A DNA stretch of 64,000 nucleotides from an uncultured Christensenella sp. (GCA_910579295.1 CAJTTC010000001.1:124001-188000); one strand, 5' to 3'; positions 24,054 through 32,852 are shown, numbered from the stretch's first letter. The notes: generated from the letters alone by a model not told the origin. Numbers and translations are program-made.

Positions 24054-25802
24054 ATGGGTATAACTAACGAGCAGCAAGTTTTTTTAGATGCTAATGGAAA
24101 AATTGTTCTTTGTGCATGTCCCGGAAGTGGTAAAACGTCCATAGTGGCTACAAAGTTTCTTAAATATAAAAAAGAATGGAATAAGGCGCATTCGGGCATA
24201 GCTGTCTTATCTTTTACAAACGTAGCGTGTGATGAAATAAAAAATAAGATTGCTCAGGAAGATGGGGACGTGTGTATTTATGATTATCCGCATTTTATAG
24301 GTACAGTTGATAGTTTTATTGATAATTATATTTTTTTGAGATTTGGACACTTGCTATCTATAAATAATGTTCGTCCTAAAATACAAATAAAAGCTACATC
24401 TCCAAGTACATATCAATTTTGGCGTAATGATTGCTATCAAAAGGGTTGTGTTTCTAGAATAGAACAATTTAAAGTATTAGAAAATAGAGAAACTTATTTT
24501 AAAGAACAAAAAGTTATATGTGAGGAGAGAAGAGGTGTAATTCCGTGCAGGTCTTATATTGAAAGAATGCATCGCAAAAACAGTTACTTTCAAAACGAAA
24601 TACCATATCAATCATCGCTGCTATTGAAGAACTACCCAGACATTGCCAAAGCAATTGTTGAAAGATTTCCTGTCATAATCATTGACGAAGCACAAGATAC
24701 TTCAAAAGATCAAATGGAGATTTTTGAATTACTGGTAAATGCTGGTTTACAAGAAATCATATTAGTAGGTGATCCCGATCAATCAATTTATGAATGGAGA
24801 ACAGCGAAAAGAGAATGTTTTGTAGACAAAATAAACGATCCTAATTGGTGTGCATTGTATTTAACACATAATTTTAGAAGCTCTCAGCTTATATGCAACG
24901 CTACAAAAGCCTTTTCAGAAACTTATCATGATAAACCTGCTAATAAATCTGCAGCGAAGCATAAAGATTTTCCTATTAAACCTATTCTTTTATTTTATGA
25001 CCTAAACACTCAACGCGAAAAGATTATTTCAAAATTCAAGTATTTTTGTGAAACTAATAATATTGATTTAGATAAATCAGCAGTTGTTTCTCGTGGAAGA
25101 ATCAGTACAAAAACTCATGTTGAAAACTTATGGAAAAATTCTCAAACTGAGCAAATAGCGGAAGCTACCTATAATTTTCTTTATGGTAGCCGTAGAGCGG
25201 CGTTTGAACTGCTAGAAAAGGCTATATTTTCTTTAACTGTAAAAGATTTAGACGATATAGAGATTTCATTAGAGAACGAAGTAGAAAAATATGTTGCATA
25301 CAGTGACTGGAAAAATACAATTGTGCACATTTTGACTTCGCTTCCTTTGGCGGCGATAGCATTATCAGTATGGGTAACGGAAGCTACGAAATGTCTTTGT
25401 GATTTTGCTGCTTCGAATACGGTTATACAGAAACTTCCTAACACTTTATGTGGCACTATTATACAAATAAAACAGCGGGATAAAGATTCTCCGAACTTTA
25501 AGCAAGAAACATTGAGTTCTTTCTTCGGGAATAAAGAGATACACAATAATTTCACTTTATCAACTATTCATGGAGTAAAGGGGGAGAGTTACGACGCACT
25601 TATGCTAGTAGTTGAAAGCACCAGAGGGTCTACTTTAACGCCTAAGTTCTTAGCGGAAGGTGATCTGACTGATGAAAAAATGAGGATAGCATATGTTGCA
25701 ATGACTCGCCCCAAGAAGTTACTAGTTGTAGCTATGCCTAAAGTCAGAAATTTTAATGAAACAAGATTTTCAAGAAATGATTGGGATTATTTTGAAATTT
25801 AA
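24054..25802 (+). CDS. UvrD/Rep-type superfamily 1 helicase (Gabija GajB-like)
   Basis: 582 residues with SF1A helicase motifs: Q-motif (NEQQVFLDA), Walker A ACPGSGKT (21-28), motif Ia SFTNVACDEI, DExQ box IIIDEAQDT near 208-216, motif III GDPDQSIYEWR, motif IV LTHNFRSS, motif V TIHGVKGESYDA and motif VI YVAMTRPKK. The length is short for a full UvrD (~700) and fits the GajB type. The start is 1 nt after the OLD nuclease stop, so the pair is coupled. In Gabija, GajB associates with a GajA tetramer and is thought to respond to DNA ends or nucleotide state. The assignment to Gabija rather than another class 2 OLD pair is by gene order and length only. Confidence 0.82.
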   Translation: MGITNEQQVFLDANGKIVLCACPGSGKTSIVATKFLKYKKEWNKAHSGIAVLSFTNVACDEIKNKIAQEDGDVCIYDYPHFIGTVDSFIDNYIFLRFGHLLSINNVRPKIQIKATSPSTYQFWRNDCYQKGCVSRIEQFKVLENRETYFKEQKVICEERRGVIPCRSYIERMHRKNSYFQNEIPYQSSLLLKNYPDIAKAIVERFPVIIIDEAQDTSKDQMEIFELLVNAGLQEIILVGDPDQSIYEWRTAKRECFVDKINDPNWCALYLTHNFRSSQLICNATKAFSETYHDKPANKSAAKHKDFPIKPILLFYDLNTQREKIISKFKYFCETNNIDLDKSAVVSRGRISTKTHVENLWKNSQTEQIAEATYNFLYGSRRAAFELLEKAIFSLTVKDLDDIEISLENEVEKYVAYSDWKNTIVHILTSLPLAAIALSVWVTEATKCLCDFAASNTVIQKLPNTLCGTIIQIKQRDKDSPNFKQETLSSFFGNKEIHNNFTLSTIHGVKGESYDALMLVVESTRGSTLTPKFLAEGDLTDEKMRIAYVAMTRPKKLLVVAMPKVRNFNETRFSRNDWDYFEI

Positions 25803-25860
25803 CAATAAACACAAAGTTTATTACAACAAATATTAAGGTTGGTTTACAAAAAGGATTATT

Positions 25861-26856
25861 ATGGCAAATTCAAAAGAAAGAATAGGAGTGCTTCACTGTG
25901 GTGAAATTGCGGAAAGTAATAACTGGATGTTTCGAGAGCAACCAATAAATGATATTGGTATTGATGCTCATATAGAGCTTGTCGATTCATCAGGAAAGCC
26001 GAAACGACTTCTTGCGTAGCAAATTAAATCAGGGGCGAGTTGGTTCCAGGAGAAAAAAGATGATTGTGTAATTTTTCGTGATCTTAACGAAAGGCAATAT
26101 AATTACTGGACTATGAATTCTTTACCGTGTATAGTGGTTTTATATAATCCGGACGATGGCACATGTGTTTGGCAAAAACTTACCAATCAAACTATAGAAA
26201 GAACCAGAGGAGGCGAAGGGAAAGGTTTCTTCGTTAAGGTACCATTGAATCAAGTTTTTTTGGATGCTGCATCAAATGAAAAACTTCTTGCGTTTACAAG
26301 TTTACCTGAACATATTGTCAATTATAACTTCTTATTGTCTCAGAAAAAATTTATGCAGATTATTCAAAATGGTGGAGTTGTTAAACTCCATTCATCTGAA
26401 TGGGTAAATAAAAGTTGCGGAAGAGGTGATACTGAGTTAATAGTCGATGACGGAAACGGTGTTGAAAAATACGCATATCCATATTGGTTTCCGCATACTC
26501 CCTACACAATGGTATTTCCAAGACTTTTTCCGTGGGCTGATTTTGCTGCCGATGAGGATTTCTTTGAGGATGAAGACAAAGAATGCTGGCAGGATTATAA
26601 CTGTTTTTATGATAAAAAGGAAGATAAGTGGTTAGTTGTCGGAGACTCATTTGAAGAGTTTCGCAAAAAATTAAATCCCATGCGAAGTATTAATCATTCA
26701 GGAGAAGTTGCGGAATATATGATGATACTTAGTCTGAATGATTTGGGTCGGGCATTTTTAGCTGTGGATGAATTTGTTTCAAAAAATCAGCCGTATTCTG
26801 ATGTGAGACCAAGAATAGGAGTCGAGATAATATATGAAAAAGATAAAATTAAGTGA
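25861..26856 (+). pseudogene. DUF4365-like nuclease gene broken by an amber codon
   Basis: From the ATG at 25861 the frame is open for 52 codons, meets TAG at 26017-26019, and then continues open to 26856 with coherent protein sequence on both sides. The N-terminal part reads GVLHCGEIAESNNWMFREQP and NDIGIDAHIELV, and just after the stop comes QIKSGASWF. This is the DUF4365 pattern, a PD-(D/E)XK-like nuclease fold in which GID and QxK supply active-site residues. The stop falls one residue before the Q-x-K strand, where homologs usually have a hydrophobic residue, so a TTG-to-TAG change is the simplest cause. An internal ATG at 26113 would make a product without the active site. A real mutation, a sequencing error or amber readthrough cannot be told apart here. 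Confidence 0.75.
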
Positions 26857-27232
26857 GTGTATAGACAGTCGGCTTTCAAATGACGGTTATGAACTTGATC
26901 CGACCGAAAAATATGTAGTTGATATTGAATCGGAAATAGAATTCCAAGCTGCGATAATGATGTCTTTTCAGGTAATGGGTCCGCCTCCCGCAATTAAGAA
27001 TTACCACGCGTGGTTATTCGAAAACGGGTTTAATGTGGATGCTCCTAATCCGACAAATGAGTTTGTTGCGCCTTATTATGGAGTTAAGCCGCTCTGGAAA
27101 ACAGCTTATTCTCAGGGCATTGTCATAAAAGCTGAGAATGATGATGACTATTTCATTGTTATGGAATGTAGCCGTGAAAATAGGGGATATAAGTATACAA
27201 AAGTTATTTTAACTCCGGGTGGTTGTATGTAA
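26834..27232 (+). CDS. Hypothetical protein (132 aa), island gene
   Basis: A 132-residue acidic soluble protein overlapping the end of the DUF4365 frame by 23 nt. It contains YELDPTEKYVVDIESEIEF, a Pro-rich MGPPPAIKNYHAW segment and YFIVMECSRENRGYKYTKVILT, with no signal peptide or membrane segment. I do not recognise a family. The overlap suggests coupling with the DUF4365 gene, so it could be a partner or immunity-type protein; that is a guess. It is the last gene before the duplicated ppdK tail. Confidence 0.6.
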   Translation: MKKIKLSECIDSRLSNDGYELDPTEKYVVDIESEIEFQAAIMMSFQVMGPPPAIKNYHAWLFENGFNVDAPNPTNEFVAPYYGVKPLWKTAYSQGIVIKAENDDDYFIVMECSRENRGYKYTKVILTPGGCM

Positions 27233-27858
27233 ATTGAATTTAAGTTTAACACGGCAATCGTACTAAAACGCTTGATTTTAATATGTTGTTTTTGATAAAC
27301 TATGCGTATACTTGATAGATTAGAGTACGTTATGGTTATTAACATTCAAAAAGTGGGCGACCCCCGAATACACACGGTGGTACAGGCGAATATCAAGAAC
27401 CCGAGAAAGTAATTGTATAGGATATTTAGCGTTTCGTTGAGGCGTTAATCAAAACGTTTAACAATTTAAGGCTTATTCCCAAGAGGAGTAAGCCTTATTT
27501 TTATGCCGAAGATAACATATTTCAAAAAGGCTCACTTGAATATACTTTTTAATAACAAAAAAGCCGAGATATTTCAATTTAGATTTATGAGAGAAATTAA
27601 ATATAATAAATGAGCAAGTGGCTAATTTTAGTCGCTTGCTTATTATTTTTAGCAAAATGAGCCCTCGGGCGTATATAGTTGAAATACAACGAGTCGGTTT
27701 GCGCGCAATACTCTAAAAAACGCGGTTAAAATGTAATTTGTGTTCAAAGAACGGCAATTTGTGTCAAATGTCTCCGAAAAATCAAAAATTGATATATACT
27801 GTATCACAATAAATAATCTTGTGATTTTTTTGGTTTTAAGTAGATTAAGGGGACTGTA
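27233..27858. other. Gene-free stretch at the right edge of the island
   Basis: About 620 bp with no credible gene. It holds the duplicated ppdK tail (27383-27412), a terminator hairpin of AAGGCTTA (27468-27475) and TAAGCCTT (27489-27496) followed by ATTTTTA, and a second hairpin with AGCAAG/CTTGCT arms (about 27611-27640) followed by a T-rich tract. AT-rich sequence with possible promoter elements (TTGATA at 27788) precedes the GH3 gene. Confidence 0.6.
27383..27412 (+). repeat. Diverged duplicate of the last ten ppdK codons (island boundary)
   Basis: Ten codons read Q-A-N-I-K-N-P-R-K-stop, identical in protein sequence to the end of ppdK (18287-18316) but different at third positions (CAG/CAA, AAG/AAA, CCG/CCC, AGA/CGC): 25 of 30 bases match. 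The reading upstream is not ppdK. A terminator follows 55 bp later, as after a real gene end. The synonymous pattern shows this is a gene end from another ppdK allele, not chance. It most likely marks where the native gene end was displaced when the island arrived. Confidence 0.75.
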
Positions 27859-30318
27859 ATGGTGAACGTAAAGGTGGAAAATTTAACTCTTCGGCAAAAG
27901 GCTGAGCTTTTGACAGGCAAAGGCTTCTGGCAAACCCGCGATATTGAAGAGGAGGATATACCTTCGATATTTCTTTCGGACGGTCCTCACGGATTGCGCA
28001 AACAGGCGGCTAAGGCTGACCATCTGGGTTTTAACGCAAGCATTCCCGCAACCTGTTTCCCAACCGCGGCGGCTATGGCAGACAGCTGGGACGAACAGCT
28101 TGGCGAAGAGATGGGCGAGGCGTTGGGCGAAGAAGCGGTTGCTCAGGGAGTAAACGTGTTGCTTGGACCGGGCGTGTGCATTAAGCGCAATCCCCGTTGC
28201 GGAAGAAATTTCGAGTATTTTTCCGAAGACCCGTATCTTGCCGGTAAAATGGCAGCCGCATATGTGCGCGGAATACAGAAAAACGGCGTGTCGGCGTGTG
28301 TAAAACACTTTGCCTGCAACAGTCAGGAAGAACGCAGAATGGTCACTGATTCGGTTGTAGACGAGCGCACTCTGCGCGAAATTTACCTTACGGCTTTTGA
28401 AATAGCTGTCAAGGAGGGCGGCGCGTATGCGATAATGTCCTCCTATAATAAGATAAACGGCACGTTCGCCGATGAAAATTCGCACCTTCTTCGCGGCATA
28501 TTGCGCGGCGAATGGGGTTTTGACGGCGCTGTTATCTCCGATTGGGCGGGCTGTAACAACAAGGTTGCCTCCACGGTAGCGGGCGGCGATTTGGAAATGC
28601 CCTTCTGTAAGTACGGCGCTGACGATATAGTAAAGGCCGTAGAAAGCGGCGAGCTTGACGAAAAATTAGTCGATGAGTGCGTGGGAAGAGTGCTTCAACT
28701 CGTAGAACGCACGACATCGGGTGAAAAGTGCAGACAGTTCGACAGCGAAAAGCATCACGCGCTTGCCGGAAGGTGCGCGCGGGAGAGCATAGTGCTGTTA
28801 AAAAACGACGGCGTTTTGCCCTTAAAGCAAACCGAGCGCATAGCCGTTGTCGGTGATTTTGCTCAGACGCCCCGCTATCAGGGCGCGGGATCTTCGGTGG
28901 TCAATCCCATAAAGCTCGATAACACGCTGTCGCTTATAAAGGAATACGGATACGACGCGGTTGGCTATTGCAAGGGCTTTAAACGTTACGGCGGCAATAG
29001 CAAGCGGCTGATTAAACAGGCGGTAAAGCTTGCCGCTAACGCCGATACCGTCCTTTTATATCTTGGACTTGACGAGTTCAGCGAAGTCGAGGGTATTGAC
29101 AGGGCGCACATTAAAATGCCGTACAATCAGACTGCGCTTTTCCACGCGCTTGCGGCGACGGGCAAAAAAATCGTGCTTGTGCTTTCCTGCGGCAGTGCGG
29201 TCACGACAAATTGGGCGCAGAGGGCAAACGCTATTGTTTACGGCGGTCTGTCCGGTCAGGCGGGAGCAGGCGCTGTCCTCGACGTTATCAGCGGAAAGAT
29301 TAATCCCTCGGGGAAGCTTGCGGAAACTTTCCCCGACCCGTACGAGCCCTGCGCTTCGTCAAGTTATTTCCCCGGTAAAGAAATGACGGCAGAATACCGC
29401 GAAGGTATATTTGTCGGATATCGTTACTACGATACGGCGGGCGTTAAGGTGGCTTATCCGTTCGGCTACGGGCTATCTTACACGACATTCGAATATTCCG
29501 ATTTGCAGATTGACGGCGATGGTGCGTCGTTTACTGTCGCCAACACGGGCGAACGCGACGGCGCGGAAATAGCGCAAATGTATATCGGCAAAAGCTCGGC
29601 TAAAATTTTCCGTCCCGTAAAAGAATTAAAGGGCTTTAAAAAGGTGTTCTTAAAAGCGGGAGAAAGCAAGCGGGTCACTATAAAATTTGACGACAAGACT
29701 TTCAGATATTTCAATACGGCGACGGACAAGTGGGAAGTTGAGGGAGGCGAATATACGGTTTTCGTGTGCGCGGACAGCGCCGACGTGCGTTTGAAGGGTA
29801 CGGTAAACAGGGAGAGCACGACCGAAGCTTATCCTTACGACGTTGAAAAGCTCCCTTCGTATTTCAGCGGAAAGGTTGCGGCGGTAAAGGATGCGGAGTT
29901 TGAAGCGCTTCTCGGCAGAAAGCCCCCTAAGTCGGGTTATGATTTCTATAAAAAGAGGCGTATGATAATCGACGAAAACAGTACGGTGTACGACCTCAGA
30001 TATTCCAAGCGCTGGGTGGGCAGAGCGTTTTCGGGCATAGTACGCTTCGCCATAGGCTTTTGCGGGAAGTTCGGGATGCGTACGCAGGCAAACACGCTTG
30101 TAATGGGCGTTCTGCATCAGCCTGTACGCGGGCTTGCAAAATACGGCAATATGAGCCGCCGACAGATGGAGGGGTTGCTCCTTATATTCAACGGGCACTT
30201 CTTTAAGGGACTGCATTACTTCTGTTCAAAGGAAAAGAAACGCAAGAAAAAAATCGTAATAAACGCCGTTGAAGCAGAAGTGAATGCGACTGAAACAGAA
30301 GTTCGGGCGATAGAATAG
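27859..30318 (+). CDS. Glycoside hydrolase family 3 (beta-glucosidase-like)
   Basis: The 819-residue protein has no signal peptide, so it is cytoplasmic. The GH3 N-terminal barrel runs to about residue 275, with DGPHGLR, the GRNFEYFSEDP motif, CVKHFACNSQEERR (substrate-binding Lys-His) and catalytic nucleophile Asp228 in VISDWAGC. The GH3 C-terminal domain (ESIVLLKNDGVLPL ... GKLAETFPDPY) and a fibronectin-III-like domain (YPFGYGLSYTTFEYS ... LKGFKKVFLKAGESKRV) follow. A ~150-residue C-terminal tail with a helical, partly hydrophobic part and a basic KKRKKK end is extra. It probably cleaves imported oligosaccharides; linkage specificity cannot be read. AAGGGGA precedes the ATG. Confidence 0.9.
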   Translation: MVNVKVENLTLRQKAELLTGKGFWQTRDIEEEDIPSIFLSDGPHGLRKQAAKADHLGFNASIPATCFPTAAAMADSWDEQLGEEMGEALGEEAVAQGVNVLLGPGVCIKRNPRCGRNFEYFSEDPYLAGKMAAAYVRGIQKNGVSACVKHFACNSQEERRMVTDSVVDERTLREIYLTAFEIAVKEGGAYAIMSSYNKINGTFADENSHLLRGILRGEWGFDGAVISDWAGCNNKVASTVAGGDLEMPFCKYGADDIVKAVESGELDEKLVDECVGRVLQLVERTTSGEKCRQFDSEKHHALAGRCARESIVLLKNDGVLPLKQTERIAVVGDFAQTPRYQGAGSSVVNPIKLDNTLSLIKEYGYDAVGYCKGFKRYGGNSKRLIKQAVKLAANADTVLLYLGLDEFSEVEGIDRAHIKMPYNQTALFHALAATGKKIVLVLSCGSAVTTNWAQRANAIVYGGLSGQAGAGAVLDVISGKINPSGKLAETFPDPYEPCASSSYFPGKEMTAEYREGIFVGYRYYDTAGVKVAYPFGYGLSYTTFEYSDLQIDGDGASFTVANTGERDGAEIAQMYIGKSSAKIFRPVKELKGFKKVFLKAGESKRVTIKFDDKTFRYFNTATDKWEVEGGEYTVFVCADSADVRLKGTVNRESTTEAYPYDVEKLPSYFSGKVAAVKDAEFEALLGRKPPKSGYDFYKKRRMIIDENSTVYDLRYSKRWVGRAFSGIVRFAIGFCGKFGMRTQANTLVMGVLHQPVRGLAKYGNMSRRQMEGLLLIFNGHFFKGLHYFCSKEKKRKKKIVINAVEAEVNATETEVRAIE

Positions 30319-30377
30319 TTTATTTTTCTCCTTAGTACGAACGAACGGCTTGCGCAGGCAATTTCGTATTTTACTTC

Positions 30378-30406
30378 TTGATAATTTTTGCACGAAGTGA
30401 TAAACT
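30378..30406 (+). promoter_or_regulatory. Putative promoter of the LytTR/GHKL operon
   Basis: TTGATA (30378-30383) and TAAACT (30401-30406) are 17 bp apart, about 65 bp upstream of the response-regulator start. The match is moderate. Confidence 0.45.
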
Positions 30407-30470
30407 GATATTGTGGAGTGCAAGGCGCGGTTAAAATGCCGCCGTTGAATTTTCCGAAGGGGGGAACGCA

Positions 30471-31181
30471 ATGGTTATAAATATTGCTATCGTAGAGGAC
30501 AGTAAGGAGGAGATGAGGCAGCTCACGGCGTTTTTAAAGCGCTATCAGGAGGAAAATCCCGATGTCGAATTTGCAATCAGTAAATTTACCGACGGCGACG
30601 AGATTTGCGAAAACTTCCAGTGTCAGTACGACGTAATTTTAATGGACATTCAGATGAAGCGCGTCGACGGACTTAAAGCGGCGGAGTATCTTCGGCGCTT
30701 CGACGAGCGCGTAGAAATTATTTTTATAACAAACTGCACGCAATACGCAATCGGCGGCTATAAGGTGCGCGCCTTCAATTATATAGTCAAGCCTATGAGC
30801 TATACGGTTTTCAGTGCGGAAGCAAAGAGATTTATAGCCTCCGTTGCAAAAAAGCGTGAGGCGTATATTCTTATCTCCTTGCGCAACAGCACAGTGCGGC
30901 TTGCTCTCAACGAAATAATATACGTCGAATGCGTAAAGCATAAAATCATTTTTCATACAAAGGATAAAGATTATGAGATCTTCGGCACGATGCGCGATTA
31001 CGAAGGCAGACTCGAAAAGAGTAATTTTTTCCGCTGTAACAGCGGCTATCTTATAAACCTTATGATGGTAAACGGCGTAAAGGACGATATGGTAAGCGTC
31101 GGTGGGTACGAGCTTAAAATCAGCCGTCCGCGCAAGAAGCAGTTTATGGAGAAGCTTGCAAGCTTCTATTGCGGAGGTTGA
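30471..31181 (+). CDS. LytTR-family response regulator
   Basis: 236 residues: a CheY-like receiver (IAIVEDSKEEM, phospho-acceptor Asp59 in ILMDIQMKRVDG, then IIFITN and NYIVKPM) and a C-terminal LytTR DNA-binding domain (IYVECVKHKIIFHT, YEGRLEKSNFFRCNSGYLINL). This is the AgrA/ComE class. The partner sensor kinase starts 3 nt after the stop. No agrB/agrD-type genes are adjacent, so the signal is unknown. GGGGGGAA precedes the ATG. Confidence 0.92.
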   Translation: MVINIAIVEDSKEEMRQLTAFLKRYQEENPDVEFAISKFTDGDEICENFQCQYDVILMDIQMKRVDGLKAAEYLRRFDERVEIIFITNCTQYAIGGYKVRAFNYIVKPMSYTVFSAEAKRFIASVAKKREAYILISLRNSTVRLALNEIIYVECVKHKIIFHTKDKDYEIFGTMRDYEGRLEKSNFFRCNSGYLINLMMVNGVKDDMVSVGGYELKISRPRKKQFMEKLASFYCGG

Positions 31182-31184
31182 TAT

Positions 31185-32498
31185 ATGCCTCCTGAAACCG
31201 TATTGCCCGATATTCCCCGTATCTATACGGCGGTGTCGGAATGGCTGGCGTGCATGCTGTTTATACTCAACGCAAAAAAGCGATTCAACAAATTGCAGAC
31301 TGTAGTTTTGTGCGTTTCGTCACTCATTGTCTTTATAGTCTTTCACATTTTTGCCGGGACGTTGCCGTTAGGCTTCTGGGTGCCCTGTATGATTTTCGCG
31401 GTGCTTTTGATGTGCCTGAACGTCTGGTGCACAACAAAAAAGAACGTAAAAACGTCGTGTTATCTCGGCGTGCAGGCGTTTATAGTGGCGGAGTTCATTT
31501 CGGCGGTAGAGTGGTGGCTGTATTATTACTTCTATTCAAACTTCTCTTCGCTTAACACGCCTGTTGCAAGCGCGCTGTTTGCGGTGGGTATCTATGCGAT
31601 ATTCTTTACGTTGCTGTTCTTTCTCGAACGCCATTTCAGCCGCCGCGGTCTGGGCGTAATTTACACAAAGGATTTAATAACCGCGGTTATTATCGTCGCA
31701 ACGGCGTTTCTTATAAGCAATATAAGCTTTATGCCGTGGAACACTCCGCTTTCGGGAAAATACACGCTGGAAATATTTTATATAAGAACGCTCGTCGACC
31801 TGTGCGGACTGCTCGTCCTGTACAGCAACCGCGAAATGAAGGCGGCAAACGTGGCGGCGGCAGAGCTTACTCAGATCAGATTGCTCCTTGACAAACAGTA
31901 TGAGCAATACTGTCTGACCAAGACGGCTATTGATTCCGTAAACAGGCGCTATCACGATTTAAAGCATCAGGTTGCATTACTGCGTGAAAAGGATACGGAC
32001 GCGGCGGAAAAGCTGGTAAACGAAATAGAAAACGAGACTCGTTTGTACGAGGTTGTTTATAAGACGGGTAACGACATATTAGATACTATTCTGATGTCCA
32101 AGAGTATTCTGTGTGTAGACAGAGGGATTACTTTTACCTGCGTTGCCGACGGAACAGCGCTAAATTTTCTGGGCGACGCCGATATCTGTTCGCTATTCGG
32201 TAACGCTCTCGATAATGCAATCGAGAGTTTCGATGGGGTGACCGACGAAGAGGCGAAGTTAATAAAGCTTGCCGTCTATAAAAACGACGCCTTGCTTATA
32301 ATCAAGTGTGAAAATACCTTCCACGGAAAGTTAAGGACGGCAAACGGCGAATTGCTCACCACAAAACACGAAAAACTCAATCACGGGTACGGCGTTAAAA
32401 GCATAAAGGCGATTGCCGCAAAATACGGCGGAACGGTTACATACAACGTTACGGACGGTATGTTCAATCTTGCAATCGTCATTCCCGTACAGATTTAA
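31185..32498 (+). CDS. GHKL-type sensor histidine kinase (AgrC-like)
   Basis: 437 residues with about six membrane segments (residues ~15-225), then a dimerisation/phosphoacceptor helix with RRYHDLKHQ (His257) of the HPK10 type, and an ATPase domain with N-box GNALDNAIES and G-box HGYGVKSI. The HPK10 class pairs with LytTR regulators such as AgrA. Transmembrane input domains of this kind often sense peptides, but nothing here identifies a ligand. The gene ends before a very strong terminator. Confidence 0.9.
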   Translation: MPPETVLPDIPRIYTAVSEWLACMLFILNAKKRFNKLQTVVLCVSSLIVFIVFHIFAGTLPLGFWVPCMIFAVLLMCLNVWCTTKKNVKTSCYLGVQAFIVAEFISAVEWWLYYYFYSNFSSLNTPVASALFAVGIYAIFFTLLFFLERHFSRRGLGVIYTKDLITAVIIVATAFLISNISFMPWNTPLSGKYTLEIFYIRTLVDLCGLLVLYSNREMKAANVAAAELTQIRLLLDKQYEQYCLTKTAIDSVNRRYHDLKHQVALLREKDTDAAEKLVNEIENETRLYEVVYKTGNDILDTILMSKSILCVDRGITFTCVADGTALNFLGDADICSLFGNALDNAIESFDGVTDEEAKLIKLAVYKNDALLIIKCENTFHGKLRTANGELLTTKHEKLNHGYGVKSIKAIAAKYGGTVTYNVTDGMFNLAIVIPVQI

Positions 32499-32510
32499 AC
32501 AACACTATCA

Positions 32511-32560
32511 ACAATTAATTCCCCCGACCGAACGGTCGGGGGAATTAATTGTTATTTTTT
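32511..32560 (+). terminator. Strong terminator after the sensor kinase
   Basis: A perfect 20-bp inverted repeat (32511-32530 with 32533-32552) containing CCCCCGACCG/CGGTCGGGGG, followed by TATTTTTT. Confidence 0.9.
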
Positions 32561-32852
32561 GAGAAAAAATGCAGAAAGTGTACAAAATCTAACAGAATAT
32601 GTAATTGTTCAACAAAATTTTCAATTCCGTGATATTCTTATGTCAAATAAGAAAAGGGCAAATTTAAGGGGATATCCCCTTATCCGTGCGCTCCGCGCAC
32701 GGATAATAATAATTAATTGTATTTGATTTTAATAAGGAGGATAAAAGGTAAAAGATAAAACCGTTTCAGTTGCGCGGCGTGAAAAGCGCCAAAGCCCGCA
32801 AGGGTAGATTTTAAAAAAATTAAAATTCAGTAACAAAAATTCAGGAGACCTT
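32561..32852 (+). promoter_or_regulatory. Structured leader upstream of the lipoprotein-GH3 operon
   Basis: No gene fits here. Two compact hairpins sit side by side: AAGGGG-ATAT-CCCCTT (32666-32681) and ATCCGTGCGC-TCC-GCGCACGGAT (32682-32704). Further on, an orphan AGGAGG (about 32735-32740) has no start codon after it. Then GGCGT-gaaaa-GCGCC (32776-32790) is followed directly by CCC-GCAA-GGG (32795-32804), 50 nt before the next start codon. The arrangement suggests a structured 5' UTR, possibly a riboswitch or attenuator. I could not match it to a known class. Confidence 0.4.

Larger units (their letters stand above)
18317..27412. mobile_element. Accessory island next to the ppdK 3' end (recombinase, TA-like and defence genes)
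   Basis: The segment begins after the ppdK stop and ends at a diverged duplicate of the last ten ppdK codons (27383-27412). It carries a serine recombinase at the left end, then a DUF3990/XRE pair, an OLD-nuclease/UvrD pair, a DUF4365 pseudogene and an orphan gene, all on the plus strand. From about 20.4 kb it is strongly AT-rich with A/T-ending codons, unlike the backbone on both sides. This is the layout of an integrated genomic island. Exact ends are inferred: a serine recombinase would usually make a very short core duplication, so the longer diverged copy may reflect replacement of the gene end by the element or an older insertion by another enzyme. Confidence 0.7.

Noticed and set aside
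27233..27382. Second copy of the 18438 palindrome as a right attachment site
   Set aside because: The best resemblance is TTTTTGATAAA near 27290; too short and lacking the inverted partner.
32779..32814. 11-codon basic mini-ORF (GTG start) in the leader of the lipoprotein operon
   Set aside because: No ribosome site at a usable distance (the AGGAGG is about 40 nt away), and the same bases form the small stems described as leader structure.
32761..32815. Possible cyclic-di-GMP-I riboswitch
   Set aside because: Only the CAAAGCC...GGG part resembles the class; the first stem with its tetraloop and receptor and the third stem could not be fitted. Kept only as an unassigned structure.
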